DNA of 36,645 nt. It comes from Actinoplanes palleronii (GTDB lineage Bacteria; Actinomycetota; Actinomycetes; Mycobacteriales; Micromonosporaceae). The position numbers and the translations under genes are program-made. Position 1 is the stretch's first letter. Every line of letters starts with the position of its first letter. The notes beneath the pieces were generated by a model. The model saw only the letters and a program-made list of their open reading frames with translations, was not told where the DNA came from and did no database searches. Location of the stretch: NCBI RefSeq assembly GCF_016862315.1, contig NZ_BOMS01000167.1:1-36645 (forward strand), read 5' to 3'. Shown in pieces: positions 1-6,720 of the stretch.

Positions 1-899
1 TTAGGTCCCGGCCGGCGACCGCTTTCGCCCAGACAAGCCGAGCGGCCGGCGTCGATCGCTCCCACCCGGTCTCCGAATTCGACCAGTCACTGCGGGCAGC
101 AGGCCTCGCCCACGGCATCAAACCGTCACACTCCGTCGTCGACGCGGGTGCCCCGGCGGGGCCCGGCGCTGCCGGCGCGACCGCGATGCGGTCCGCCATC
201 GACGATCTTGCCGCGGGGCGGCCCGGCGCTGGGGGCGCCGCTGTGGGGCGGTCCGCTGTCGACGGCATGGCTGCGGGGCAGTTCGGCGCTGATGGCACTG
301 CTGCGGAGCGGCCGATGAGGCGCGGGGTGCTTGCGGGCCGGACTGCTGGCGGTGGCTGGGGCGGAGCGGTCCGGGGATTGGCGGATCGTGGGGCTGCGGC
401 CGTGCGCGGGATTTCTGGGTGGCCGATCGTGGGCCGGATCCGGAAGGAAGCAGGGGCCGCCCTGATCGCGGCCCGGTCGATCCGTCCCCGCGATGCGGCC
501 GCGGCCATCCTCTGGTCCGCGCTGAACTGGGCCGCTGACGCGTTCTGCCTGATCGCCGCGGCTCATGCGGTCGCGCTGCCGGTGAGCTGGCAGGCGATCG
601 GGGCGGCCTACCTGATCGCCCAGGTGGTGCGGCAGATCCCGCTCAGCCCCGGCGGGCTCGGCTTCGTCGAGGCCAGCCTGGTCACCGCGTTGAGCCTGGG
701 CGCCGCCCCGGCCACTGCGACCGCCGCGGTGCTGGTCTACCGCCTGCTGTCCTTCTGGCTGATCCTGCCCATCGGCCTGATCACGTATCTCGGCCTGCGC
801 CGCGCCCCGGCCCGCCCGATGGACGACCTCCCCGAAGCGCCGCCGCTGCGGGTGCCGTCCCCTCCTCACCGCGAACGCGAACTCACGGCCGCCCACTGA
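1..899 (+). CDS. YbhN/MprF-type membrane protein (LPG synthase TM domain), 3' part
   Basis: An open frame enters from the left edge (first full codon at base 3) and ends with TGA at 897-899, so the start is outside the window. The last ~110 residues are typical of the lysylphosphatidylglycerol synthase transmembrane family: an LNW...helix, then the signature PLSPGGLGFVE, then AVLVYRLLSFWL and a final hydrophobic helix, followed by a short polar tail. Family members are integral membrane proteins of about eight helices; some flip or make aminoacylated or glycosylated lipids, but most actinobacterial members have no proven substrate. The segment before the final helices is odd: a Gly/Ala-rich stretch of three 20-residue repeats (bases 135-314) sits where a short loop is expected. 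An ATG at 186 could begin a shorter product lacking the upstream helices, but I consider it internal. The family call is firm; the role is unknown. Confidence 0.82.
   Translation, partial: RSRPATAFAQTSRAAGVDRSHPVSEFDQSLRAAGLAHGIKPSHSVVDAGAPAGPGAAGATAMRSAIDDLAAGRPGAGGAAVGRSAVDGMAAGQFGADGTAAERPMRRGVLAGRTAGGGWGGAVRGLADRGAAAVRGISGWPIVGRIRKEAGAALIAARSIRPRDAAAAILWSALNWAADAFCLIAAAHAVALPVSWQAIGAAYLIAQVVRQIPLSPGGLGFVEASLVTALSLGAAPATATAAVLVYRLLSFWLILPIGLITYLGLRRAPARPMDDLPEAPPLRVPSPPHRERELTAAH
135..314 (+). repeat. Three degenerate tandem 60-bp repeats, in frame
   Basis: Units at 135-194, 195-254 and 255-314 align base for base at a period of exactly 60. Each encodes 20 residues with the pattern (V/A)(V/I)D...AG..GA.G.A...R(S/P). 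Conserved blocks are TCGACG near the start, GGCGCTG in the middle and GCGGTCC or a close variant at the end. The repeats lie inside the reading frame of the membrane protein and probably lengthen a loop or cytosolic linker. They probably arose by local duplication. Confidence 0.8.
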
Positions 900-1336
900 C
901 CCACCTCTCGCCTGCCTGCGCCTGTCTGGGCCTGGCGCCGTGTTGATCTCCAAGATCGCGGTGTGTTGAGGGGGTGGCGCCGTCAGGGCGGGCGGGCGGA
1001 CAGGGCTCAGGGTGGTTCGCGGCGGCGTTCTTGGCGGCGGGCGGGCACGCGCTCGACATCGATGGGCGGTAGGAGTACTCGGTCGGCGTCGGCGGGGCGG
1101 TGGGGGTCCGCGCTCGATGTCGGCGGGGCGGTTGGAGTACTCGGTCGGTGTCGGCGGGGCGGTGGGGGTCCGCGATTGGGCTTTTTGTGCGTCGGTCGCG
1201 CGGTGTGAGGGGCGGCGGCAGGACGCGATCGCGTTGTGCGGACGTTTGCCGCCCACCCCGGGGCGGTGGGGGCACGCGTCGGTCGATTGAGGACCAGTAC
1301 CGCCCCTCTGGGGAGGGCTGATCTCTGCTGGCGCAC
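900..1336. other. Non-coding GC-rich gap between convergent genes
   Basis: This 437-base stretch lies between the stops of the YbhN-like gene and the WYL regulator. I see no credible gene in it: the open frames are short, low-complexity Arg/Gly shadows without ribosome sites. It holds a direct repeat (1049-1174), a CCCACC/GGTGGG hairpin around 1254-1272 and a short CCCTC/GAGGG hairpin near 1303-1316. Either hairpin could act as a terminator for the converging transcripts, but neither is followed by a T run. Confidence 0.6.
1049..1174. repeat. Direct duplication of a ~62-bp unit
   Basis: The unit starting GCGCTCGA at 1049 is repeated from 1110. The 41-base core beginning GGAGTACTCGGTCGG at 1072 recurs at 1134 with a single substitution, giving a spacing of 61-62 bp. 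Each copy includes the palindrome GAGTACTC followed by a G-rich run. It is in a non-coding gap. Confidence 0.75.
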
Positions 1337-2371
1337 TCAGGGCTCGGGGCGGTTCGCGGAAGCGGTCAGGCGGGTGGCGAGGGCGGTGATCTGGGTGCGC
1401 AGTTCGGCGGGCTGGTCGACGACGAAGGGGTGGTCGAGCGACGCGAGGACGCCGGGGATCCAGGTCAGGCTCTCGGCTCGGATGTCGACGCGCAGCCAGG
1501 GGCCGGGGGACTCGTGGATGGTGGCGACGGTGGCGGGTAGGCGGGTGCGGATCTGGGCGGTGGTGGCTTGGATGCGCAGGCGCACGTCGTAGCGGTAGTT
1601 CGCGGTGGCGAAGCCGGTGACCAGCCGCTCGGCCGGATCAAAATCGGTCGGCGGCTCGAACGAACCGGGCACCGCGCGGACCTGGCCGATGCGGTCCAGG
1701 CGGAGGGTCCGCTCCTCGCCGACCGCCGGGTCGAGGCCGATCACATACCAGCGCCCGGAGTGAACGACGAGCCCATATGGATGCAGCGCCCGCTCGCGAA
1801 ATAAGCCGGGAGAACCCGGAGAGCCGGTGGAGTCCGGCGAACCGGGCGTGCCGGGGGAGTTGGGCGTGCCGGGAGCGCCGGGAGTGGTGGCGGCGGCGGG
1901 GGTGGCGTAGGTGAGGCGGATGGGCTGGTGGGTGCGGATGGCGGCGGCCAGGGGCAGCAGGATTGCGGCGTCCGGTGGGGGAGCGGACGGTGCGGTGGTC
2001 GCGGCCGTGACCAGCACGGCGTCGAGGCGGAGCTGGAGTGGCGCGGGCAGGACCCGGCGCAGCTTGGCCGCCGCGGTCTCGCCGGCCGTGCCGGTGCCGC
2101 TGGTCAGGCCGGACAGGCTCAGCAGGACGGCCAGGGCCTCGTCCTCGGCGAGCATCAGCGGGGGCAGCCGGTGGCCCCGGGCCACCCGGTATCCGCCGTA
2201 GCGGCCGCGGACCGACTCGACCGGGACGTCCAGGTCGATCAGGTGCTGGATGTAGCGGCGCACGGTGCGCCGGTCGACGCCGAGCCGGTCGGACAGGTCG
2301 GCCAGGGTGCGGACGCCACCGGACTGGAGCAATTCCAGCAGGGTGAGCACGCGGGCGGTCGGGCGGGTCAT
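1337..2371 (-). CDS. YafY-type HTH/WYL-domain transcriptional regulator
   Basis: 344 aa. Residues ~5-60 form the winged HTH of DeoR/YafY type (RTVRRYIQHLIDL is the recognition region, then GRYGGYR as the wing). The WYL domain follows at ~145-240, with the motif seen as GRWYVIGLD, and a WCX-like C-terminal part comes after it. Such proteins are cytosolic DNA-binding regulators that sense ligands, often nucleotides or nucleic acid, through WYL. It is divergent from a VOC protein with only 62 bases between the starts, and a perfect inverted repeat sits in that gap, so autoregulation and control of the VOC gene are likely. The WYL domain is interrupted by a collagen-like insert (about bases 1803-1885) of GxP/GSP triplets encoded by 9-bp-type repeats; it replaces the short loop seen in relatives. 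ATG at 2371 fits the HTH alignment. Confidence 0.85.
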   Translation of the reverse strand: MTRPTARVLTLLELLQSGGVRTLADLSDRLGVDRRTVRRYIQHLIDLDVPVESVRGRYGGYRVARGHRLPPLMLAEDEALAVLLSLSGLTSGTGTAGETAAAKLRRVLPAPLQLRLDAVLVTAATTAPSAPPPDAAILLPLAAAIRTHQPIRLTYATPAAATTPGAPGTPNSPGTPGSPDSTGSPGSPGLFRERALHPYGLVVHSGRWYVIGLDPAVGEERTLRLDRIGQVRAVPGSFEPPTDFDPAERLVTGFATANYRYDVRLRIQATTAQIRTRLPATVATIHESPGPWLRVDIRAESLTWIPGVLASLDHPFVVDQPAELRTQITALATRLTASANRPEP

Positions 2372-2386
2372 CGGCTCACCGTAAAT

Positions 2387-2417
2387 CTGATACTGGGCGG
2401 AATCTGTCCAGTATCAG
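2387..2417. promoter_or_regulatory. Operator: perfect 10-bp inverted repeat
   Basis: CTGATACTGG (2387-2396) and CCAGTATCAG (2408-2417) are exact reverse complements separated by 11 bases, giving a 21-bp centre-to-centre spacing (two helical turns). The site is midway between the divergent WYL regulator and VOC gene and is their only evident control element. Binding by the WYL protein is inferred from position. Confidence 0.75.
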
Positions 2418-2433
2418 TTCTAGCGTCTCCGGC

Positions 2434-2808
2434 ATGAACCTCGTTTCGATCCGTGCCATCACCGCCGATACCGCCCGCCTCATCGCGTTCTACGAGCAGG
2501 TGACCGGGATCAAGGCGAACCAGATCACCCCGGAGTTCGCGGAGATCACCACCGGCGCCGCGACGCTCGCGATCGCCAGCACCAGGACGGTGCCGGAATC
2601 GGTCAAGGCGGACGAAAAGATCGTGGAATTCCTGGTGGATGACGTGGACGCCGTGCACGAGCGGCTCGACGCCGCGGTGCTGCTGCCGCCGACCACGATG
2701 CCGTGGGGCAACCGGTCCATGCTGGTGCGCGACCCGAGCGGAACCCTGGTCAACCTGTTCACCCCGGTCGCGCCGGCCGCGATCGCCAAGTTCGCGCGAT
2801 TCCAATAA
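2434..2808 (+). CDS. VOC (glyoxalase/bleomycin-resistance fold) family protein
   Basis: 124 aa, one vicinal-oxygen-chelate module pair: an N-terminal beta-alpha-beta with TARLIAFYEQVTG, and a C-terminal half ending DPSGTLVNLFTP, which is the usual last strand of the fold. Family members are small cytosolic dimers that bind metal at paired His/Glu positions and act as lyases, dioxygenases or drug-binding proteins. Here the N-terminal metal His is replaced (RAITAD) and no clear metal set remains, so it may be a binding protein, not an enzyme. It is divergently paired with the WYL regulator, a common arrangement for such genes, and is probably induced by the regulator's ligand. Substrate unknown. 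Confidence 0.85.
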   Translation: MNLVSIRAITADTARLIAFYEQVTGIKANQITPEFAEITTGAATLAIASTRTVPESVKADEKIVEFLVDDVDAVHERLDAAVLLPPTTMPWGNRSMLVRDPSGTLVNLFTPVAPAAIAKFARFQ

Positions 2809-2826
2809 GCGCCAGGAATTGGTGAA

Positions 2827-2853
2827 GCCCGGGGATATGGCCAATCCCCGGGC
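2827..2853. terminator. Bidirectional intrinsic terminator hairpin
   Basis: GCCCGGGGAT (2827-2836) pairs perfectly with ATCCCCGGGC (2844-2853) around a 7-base loop; CCTCCGTTT follows on the plus side. It lies 18 bases after the VOC stop and also just beyond the 3' side of the minus-strand RNA locus, so it can end both converging transcripts. Confidence 0.75.
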
Positions 2854-2893
2854 CTCCGTTTACCACTGAATTGCACACACCAGCACGTTTAAC

Positions 2894-2999
2894 AGCCGGG
2901 ATCATTCATAATGACATACGGGTTTTGCCGTTAAACTACCGCCGCTCGATAGCGCGGCGGGCCGGACTTGAACCGGCATCCGCTGTCTCCGTCCCGACT
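2894..2999 (-). ncRNA. Permuted tRNA-like RNA, module 2
   Basis: Read on the minus strand, the 3' half of a tRNA precedes its 5' half. T arm: GCCGG / loop TTCAAGT / CCGGC (2977-2961). Then the 3' acceptor strand CCGCCGC (2960-2954), an 8-base loop, the 5' acceptor strand GCGGCGG (2945-2939; 7/7 pairs), TA at positions 8-9, and a D arm GTTT/AAAC with GG in its loop (2936-2922). The flanks ACGG (2992-2989) and CCGT (2921-2918) close the position of the anticodon stem, making a 75-nt core. Outside it, AGTCGGG (2999-2993) pairs with CCCGGCT (2900-2894), with a small hairpin between on the 3' side. The four bases after the 3' acceptor strand are GCTA instead of NCCA. A YrlA-like Y RNA or a permuted tRNA are the two readings; function is unknown. 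Confidence 0.62.
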
Positions 3000-3026
3000 C
3001 GGTTGATCTGGTGATCAGTGGTGAAT

Positions 3027-3161
3027 GCTGACGTTGGAGCGAGAATCTGAGTCTCATACCGGCTGCCTCTGCCAGTTGGGCTACCCCCGCGCGTGGTGCG
3101 GGGGGTGGGACTCGAACCCACACTGTCACCGGTCAATTCAGTTTCAGCCTCAGCTGTCAGC
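3027..3161 (-). ncRNA. Permuted tRNA-like RNA, module 1 (with encoded CCA)
   Basis: On the minus strand: T arm GTGGG / TTCGAGT / CCCAC (3121-3105), 3' acceptor strand CCCCCGC (3104-3098), A and CCA (3097-3094), three linker bases, 5' acceptor strand GCGGGGG (3090-3084; 7/7 pairs), TA, D arm GCC/GGC with GG in its loop (3081-3065). ACCGG (3133-3129) and CCGGT (3062-3058) rebuild the anticodon stem, so the core is 76 nt. Outward nested pairings are CTGAG (3153-3149) with CTCAG (3051-3047) and GCTGAC (3161-3156) with GTCAGC (3032-3027). It starts ~53 nt after the stop of the upstream 243-aa gene and may share its transcript. No anticodon can be read because the loop is where the RNA opens. Confidence 0.65.
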
Positions 3162-3214
3162 TTCACGCCGGATTCCCGGCGCCACCCCGCGCTCCCACGG
3201 GGAGATCATGAAGG

Positions 3215-3946
3215 TCACCCGAACAGGTAACCGAAGACGGCCGCGCCGACCCGCTGGTCGGTGACCTCGCTGTTGTTCGCCTCCTCGCGGGCGAACTTGA
3301 CCGCGGTCTGCAGCGCCAGGACCCGCTCGAGGATCTCGTTGACCCGCCGGGCCGGCAGCGCACCGGAGAACTTCAGGGTCGTCCAGTACCCGACCGTGAC
3401 GTCCTCGTAATACACCTCGACCTGGGCCGGGTGCTTCTCGGTGGCCTCGGCCTTGACGTGGTTGCGCGGCACCTTCTTGGTCCGGTTGGTGCGCACCGGC
3501 TCGGTCCGCCAACTGTCGGTGGAGTCGTCGCGGACCCAGGTCTCGGCCGCGTCCAGCACCGGCAGCTTCTTGACGAACGTGTGCAGGTCGACCAGCTGCT
3601 TCTCGAGGAATAGCAGATAGGTCACCGGCACCTGGGCGGCGATGGTGCGCCCGTCGACCACCACGTCCGCGCGGGCCACGCAGTTCGTCCAGTCCTTCGT
3701 CGCGGTCACGTCGAAGAGCCGGGTCAGCGTCACCCCGACGTCCCGCAGCACGTCCTCGGCCTTGATCTGCACCCGGGTGGACTCGGCGGGCAGCTGCTCG
3801 CCCTCCTCGTCCTTCGGCTGGTACGTCCGGGAGATGCCGGCGAGCGGGCCGGTCTTCTGCACGGCGTGGTGAGCCTCGCTGAGATCAGCGAACGCCTTGC
3901 TCTTGACGCCCTTCTCCACGGCGATGATCTGGTTCAGCTTCGGCAC
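3215..3946 (-). CDS. Conserved actinobacterial protein of unknown function (243 aa)
   Basis: The start is GTG at 3946 (product begins MPKLNQIIAVEKG) because AAGGGG lies 7 bases upstream; a longer open frame to 4030 runs through the intergenic gap and has no ribosome site. The protein is soluble, charged, without signal peptide or membrane segments. It resembles a well-conserved actinobacterial family that I recognise by sequence (GISRTYQPKDE, LFDVTATKDW, VPRNHVKAEATEKHPAQVE, EVTDQRVG) but to which I can assign no activity. Strong conservation of a short protein with basic segments such as RTNRTKKVPRNHVK would suit RNA binding, which is only a guess. It sits directly upstream of two permuted tRNA-like RNAs in the same direction and 61 bases downstream of a Clp-N-like gene; the first of these links is the most telling clue to its job. 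Confidence 0.8.
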   Translation of the reverse strand: MPKLNQIIAVEKGVKSKAFADLSEAHHAVQKTGPLAGISRTYQPKDEEGEQLPAESTRVQIKAEDVLRDVGVTLTRLFDVTATKDWTNCVARADVVVDGRTIAAQVPVTYLLFLEKQLVDLHTFVKKLPVLDAAETWVRDDSTDSWRTEPVRTNRTKKVPRNHVKAEATEKHPAQVEVYYEDVTVGYWTTLKFSGALPARRVNEILERVLALQTAVKFAREEANNSEVTDQRVGAAVFGYLFG

Positions 3947-3968
3947 GGTGGTCCCCTTTCCGTCGCGA

Positions 3969-3974
3969 ACCGTA
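3969..3974 (-). promoter_or_regulatory. Candidate extended -10 box of the 243-aa gene
   Basis: On the minus strand TGCTACGGT carries an extended -10 (TGn then TACGGT) 22 bases before the GTG start at 3946, leaving room for the AAGGGG ribosome site. No good -35 is seen at the usual distance. It suggests that the 243-aa gene and the RNAs behind it can be transcribed apart from the upstream Clp-N-like gene. Confidence 0.4.
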
Positions 3975-4007
3975 GCAGCACCCGGCCACCATTTCCGACC
4001 CATTATG

Positions 4008-4682
4008 TCAACGACCAGGATCGACCCCATGCGTACGCAATAAGCGGTGCAGACGCCGCACCTCGGCCCGCAGCAGTTCCGCCTCCCGGACCACCCGCAC
4101 CGTGTCCACCCAGCCGGACCACTCGCTCACCAGGTCACGGCGCCGGGCGAGCAACTCGTCGTCGGGCGCCTCGTGGTGCCGGGCCAGCACGCCGAGCTCG
4201 TCGTCCAGCGCCCGCAGCGCCGGCGGGACCGTCACGGCGTGGTGGCCGAAAGCCGGCGGTGGACCGTAGACCGCGGAGCGGAACACCTGGTAGGTGCCCT
4301 CGCGCAGCCGGTCGGGGGTGGCGCCGGCCTCGTCGAGCAGCCCGTCGCCCTCGACCGCGACGCCGATCAGCAGATGCTCGGTGCTCAGGTACCGGATCTC
4401 CTCGAGGTCCATCTCGAACCGCGCCGCCTCGAGCACCCGCGGCACGTCGGAGGTGCCGGGCAGCTCACCGGCGAGCACCTCGCCGACCCGGTGCCGCAGC
4501 CGGTCGACCGGCACGTCCAGCGTGGCCAGCACGGTGCGCGGCCCGTCCGCTTCGAGCAGCGCGTACAGATAGTGCTCGGAGCGCACACACCGGTGACCGC
4601 GGGTGACCGCCTCCCGTTCGGCACGGGCGACGACCGTCAGCGCGTCAGCGGTCCATTCCGAATGCGGCGTGTATGCGGGCAT
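4008..4682 (-). CDS. Clp repeat N-domain protein (ClpC/ClpA N-domain without ATPase)
   Basis: 224 aa. Residues ~12-75 (LTVVARAEREAV..., RSEHYLYALLE) and ~85-150 (VLEAARFEMDL, STEHLLIGVAVEGDG) are two Clp-N repeats, the helical adaptor-binding domain of ClpA/ClpC. There is no Walker motif and no AAA+ module, so this is a stand-alone N domain. The remainder to the C-terminus is helical and Leu/Arg/Glu-rich (LRAEVRRLHRLLRTHG), possibly a coiled coil. Such free Clp-N proteins are common in actinobacteria; they may bind adaptors or substrates of the ClpC machinery, but this is not established. The 243-aa gene follows after 61 bases on the same strand. ATG at 4682 has no clear ribosome site. Confidence 0.75.
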   Translation of the reverse strand: MPAYTPHSEWTADALTVVARAEREAVTRGHRCVRSEHYLYALLEADGPRTVLATLDVPVDRLRHRVGEVLAGELPGTSDVPRVLEAARFEMDLEEIRYLSTEHLLIGVAVEGDGLLDEAGATPDRLREGTYQVFRSAVYGPPPAFGHHAVTVPPALRALDDELGVLARHHEAPDDELLARRRDLVSEWSGWVDTVRVVREAELLRAEVRRLHRLLRTHGVDPGR

Positions 4683-4747
4683 CCGGACTGTTTAGCACGC
4701 CCGCGGCGGGCACGACACGCGGCTCCACGCCGTACCGGAAAAGGGTT

Positions 4748-5572
4748 TTAATGCAGGAACCCGGACAGGCGGGCGGCGATGAGGGCGGGGGCGTTCAGGT
4801 CGGGCGCGTTGTGGTCCAGGTCGTCGAGCATCTCCAGGCGGGCGTCCGGGATGATGTGCGACAAGAGCGGGAGTACGCCGGTGAGATACGCCGGGGTGCG
4901 GCCCCCGCCGAGCAGCAGGGTCGGGCAGGTGACGGCGGCGTAGCGGCTCCCGTCGGAGTCCAGCCGGACGACCTCGCCGATCTCCCGCGGCGTGGTCGCC
5001 ATCATCACCCTGGTGTCGGCGCCGTCCGAGCCGTGCAGCAGCAGGAACGCCAGCGCGTGGAAGACCGGCGCCGGGGCGTTGCCGACCGGGGCGAGCCGGG
5101 TCCGCCGCAGGAACAGCGTCATCGCCGCGTGGTGCCGGCCCCGCTCGACGAGCCGGGTGAAAGCGGGCAGCCAGCCGGCGTCGAATGACCCGCCGAGGCT
5201 GACGCCGGGCTCGTAGACCGCGAGCCCGGCCGGGGGCTGACGCAGCGCGGCGTGCAGCGCGATCAGGCCGCCGTAACTGTGCCCGAACAGCCATTTCGCG
5301 CCGGTCGCGGCCAGCACCGCCAGGACGTCGCCGGCCTCGCTCTCGACGCTGTAGTCCGGTCCCTGCGGTCCGGAGGCGCCCCGGCCGCGCCGATCGATCA
5401 CGGTCACCCGGTAGCGGTCGGCCAGCGCGACAGCCAGCTCCCGGTAGTGGTGGGCGCGCCGGTTGTTGCCGGGCACCACGACCAGCCCGGGCCCGGCGCC
5501 GACCTCGAGAAACGTCACGGCGGTCCCGTCCGGCGCGGTGGTGCGCCCGGCCTGCCAGTTCGCGTTCGTCAT
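4748..5572 (-). CDS. Alpha/beta-fold hydrolase
   Basis: 274 aa from ATG at 5572 (MTNANWQAG); an upstream in-frame ATG at 5623 would add 17 residues of low-complexity sequence that do not fit the family. The fold is that of cytosolic alpha/beta hydrolases: an oxyanion region around VVPGNNRR (~33-39), RRGRGASGPQ (~61-70), nucleophile elbow GHSYGG with Ser ~99, a cap region in the middle, and the catalytic His in DLDHNAPDLN near the C-terminus. The substrate cannot be told. Proteins of this subgroup include esterases and haloperoxidase-like hydrolases. Divergently placed next to a zinc-type dehydrogenase (133 bases between starts), with no shared operator that I can see. Confidence 0.85.
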   Translation of the reverse strand: MTNANWQAGRTTAPDGTAVTFLEVGAGPGLVVVPGNNRRAHHYRELAVALADRYRVTVIDRRGRGASGPQGPDYSVESEAGDVLAVLAATGAKWLFGHSYGGLIALHAALRQPPAGLAVYEPGVSLGGSFDAGWLPAFTRLVERGRHHAAMTLFLRRTRLAPVGNAPAPVFHALAFLLLHGSDGADTRVMMATTPREIGEVVRLDSDGSRYAAVTCPTLLLGGGRTPAYLTGVLPLLSHIIPDARLEMLDDLDHNAPDLNAPALIAARLSGFLH

Positions 5573-5705
5573 CGCCGCAGCGTGCCGGGGCGCCCTGCCA
5601 AACGGCTGGCACGGTGCTGGCACGCGGGCGTTATACCCGGTTTTGCCGCGTCTTTCGTGGTACGCATGTGATCAAGCGACGTCGAGGCTTGAGGAGAGTC
5701 GCAGC

Positions 5706-6707
5706 ATGCTGGCAGGCCGTCTGAACGTGTCCACCGGGAAGTTCGCCGTCGAGGAGGTGGACGAGCCGCACGCCGGGCGCGGGCAGGTCCGGATCGCGGT
5801 GCGCGCAGCCGGGGTGTGCCTCTCCGACGTGCACCTGATCCAGGGCATCCTCAAACCCCTGTACCTGCAAGGGGACACGGTCACTCTCGGACACGAGACC
5901 GCCGGGGTGATCGACGAGGTCGGTGAGGGCGTGCACGGGCTGACCGTGGGGGAGCGGGTGCTGCTGCAGGCCGGCGAGATCCGCGGCGGGTCGGTGCTGA
6001 CCCGCGGCGTGGACTACGACGGGGGCTGGGCGCAGCACGCCGTCGCGACCGCCGGCACCGTCGTACCGATTCCGGACACGCTCTCGTTCGAGCAGGCCTG
6101 CTTCATCCCGGACGCGGTCTCCACGCCGTGGGCGGCGATCACCGCGACCGCCGGGGTGCAACCGGCCCGGGCGGTCGGCGTCTGGGGCGTCGGCGGGCTC
6201 GGCGCGCACGCCGTCCAGCTGCTGCGGATGATCGGCGCGGCCCCGATCGTGGCGATCGACCCGCTGCCCTCGGCGCGGGAACGGGCCCTGCAGTTCGGCG
6301 CCGACCTGGCCCTGGACCCGGAGGACCCGGAGTTCGCGGGCCTGGTCGGCGAGGCCACCGGCGGGACCGGTCTGGCGTACGCGTTCGACTTCGCCGGAGT
6401 GGCCGGGGTGCGGGTGCAGGCGGCCCGGTCCCTCGCCCGGTGGGGCAAGCTGATCCTGGTCGGGCTCACCGACCAGCCGCTGACCGTCCCGGACGGCACC
6501 CGGTTCAGTTTCCTGGAGCAGCAGATCCGCGGGCACTACGGCTCCGGCCCGGAACACGTCCTGGAGTTGTTGTCGCTGGTCGCGCTGCACCGGGTGGAGT
6601 TCTCCGGCTCGGTGAGCGGCACCCTGCCGCTGGCGCAGGCGGCCGAGGCGGTCCGGCAGCTCGACGCGAAGGAGAACAACCCGATCCGGTTGATTCTCAT
6701 GCCGTGA
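5706..6707 (+). CDS. Zinc-binding medium-chain alcohol dehydrogenase family protein
   Basis: 333 aa; ATG at 5706 has GAGGAGAG 8 bases upstream, and the longer open frame to 5463 is an artefact of the divergent gene. N-terminal GroES-like catalytic domain with Cys38 (GVCLSDVH) and His63-Glu64 (GHETAG) as zinc ligands; the four-Cys structural zinc loop of classical alcohol dehydrogenases is missing. The Rossmann domain begins at GVWGVGGLGAHAV (~158-170). Expected reaction: NAD(P)-dependent oxidation of an alcohol or reduction of an aldehyde or ketone in the cytosol. Asp in VAIDPLPSAR at the end of the second strand favours NAD over NADP. Stands alone between a divergent hydrolase and a small hypothetical gene. 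Confidence 0.9.
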   Translation: MLAGRLNVSTGKFAVEEVDEPHAGRGQVRIAVRAAGVCLSDVHLIQGILKPLYLQGDTVTLGHETAGVIDEVGEGVHGLTVGERVLLQAGEIRGGSVLTRGVDYDGGWAQHAVATAGTVVPIPDTLSFEQACFIPDAVSTPWAAITATAGVQPARAVGVWGVGGLGAHAVQLLRMIGAAPIVAIDPLPSARERALQFGADLALDPEDPEFAGLVGEATGGTGLAYAFDFAGVAGVRVQAARSLARWGKLILVGLTDQPLTVPDGTRFSFLEQQIRGHYGSGPEHVLELLSLVALHRVEFSGSVSGTLPLAQAAEAVRQLDAKENNPIRLILMP

Positions 6708-6720
6708 CCTGCGGGCGCTG

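Noticed and set aside
3..134. Transposase fragment upstream of the 60-bp repeats
   Set aside because: A stretch vaguely resembles the end of an IS3-type integrase (EFDQSLRAAGL), but no catalytic residues or inverted ends are seen and the frame continues into the membrane protein.
2954..3090. A conventional tRNA from GCGGGGG at 3090 to CCGCCGC at 2954 on the minus strand
   Set aside because: It would be 137 nt long, has an acceptor mismatch and no anticodon arm in the right place; the permuted reading pairs perfectly in both modules.
4740..4750. AAAAGGGTTTT as a terminator after the hydrolase gene
   Set aside because: The arms are only four A-T pairs with a three-base loop, too weak to call.
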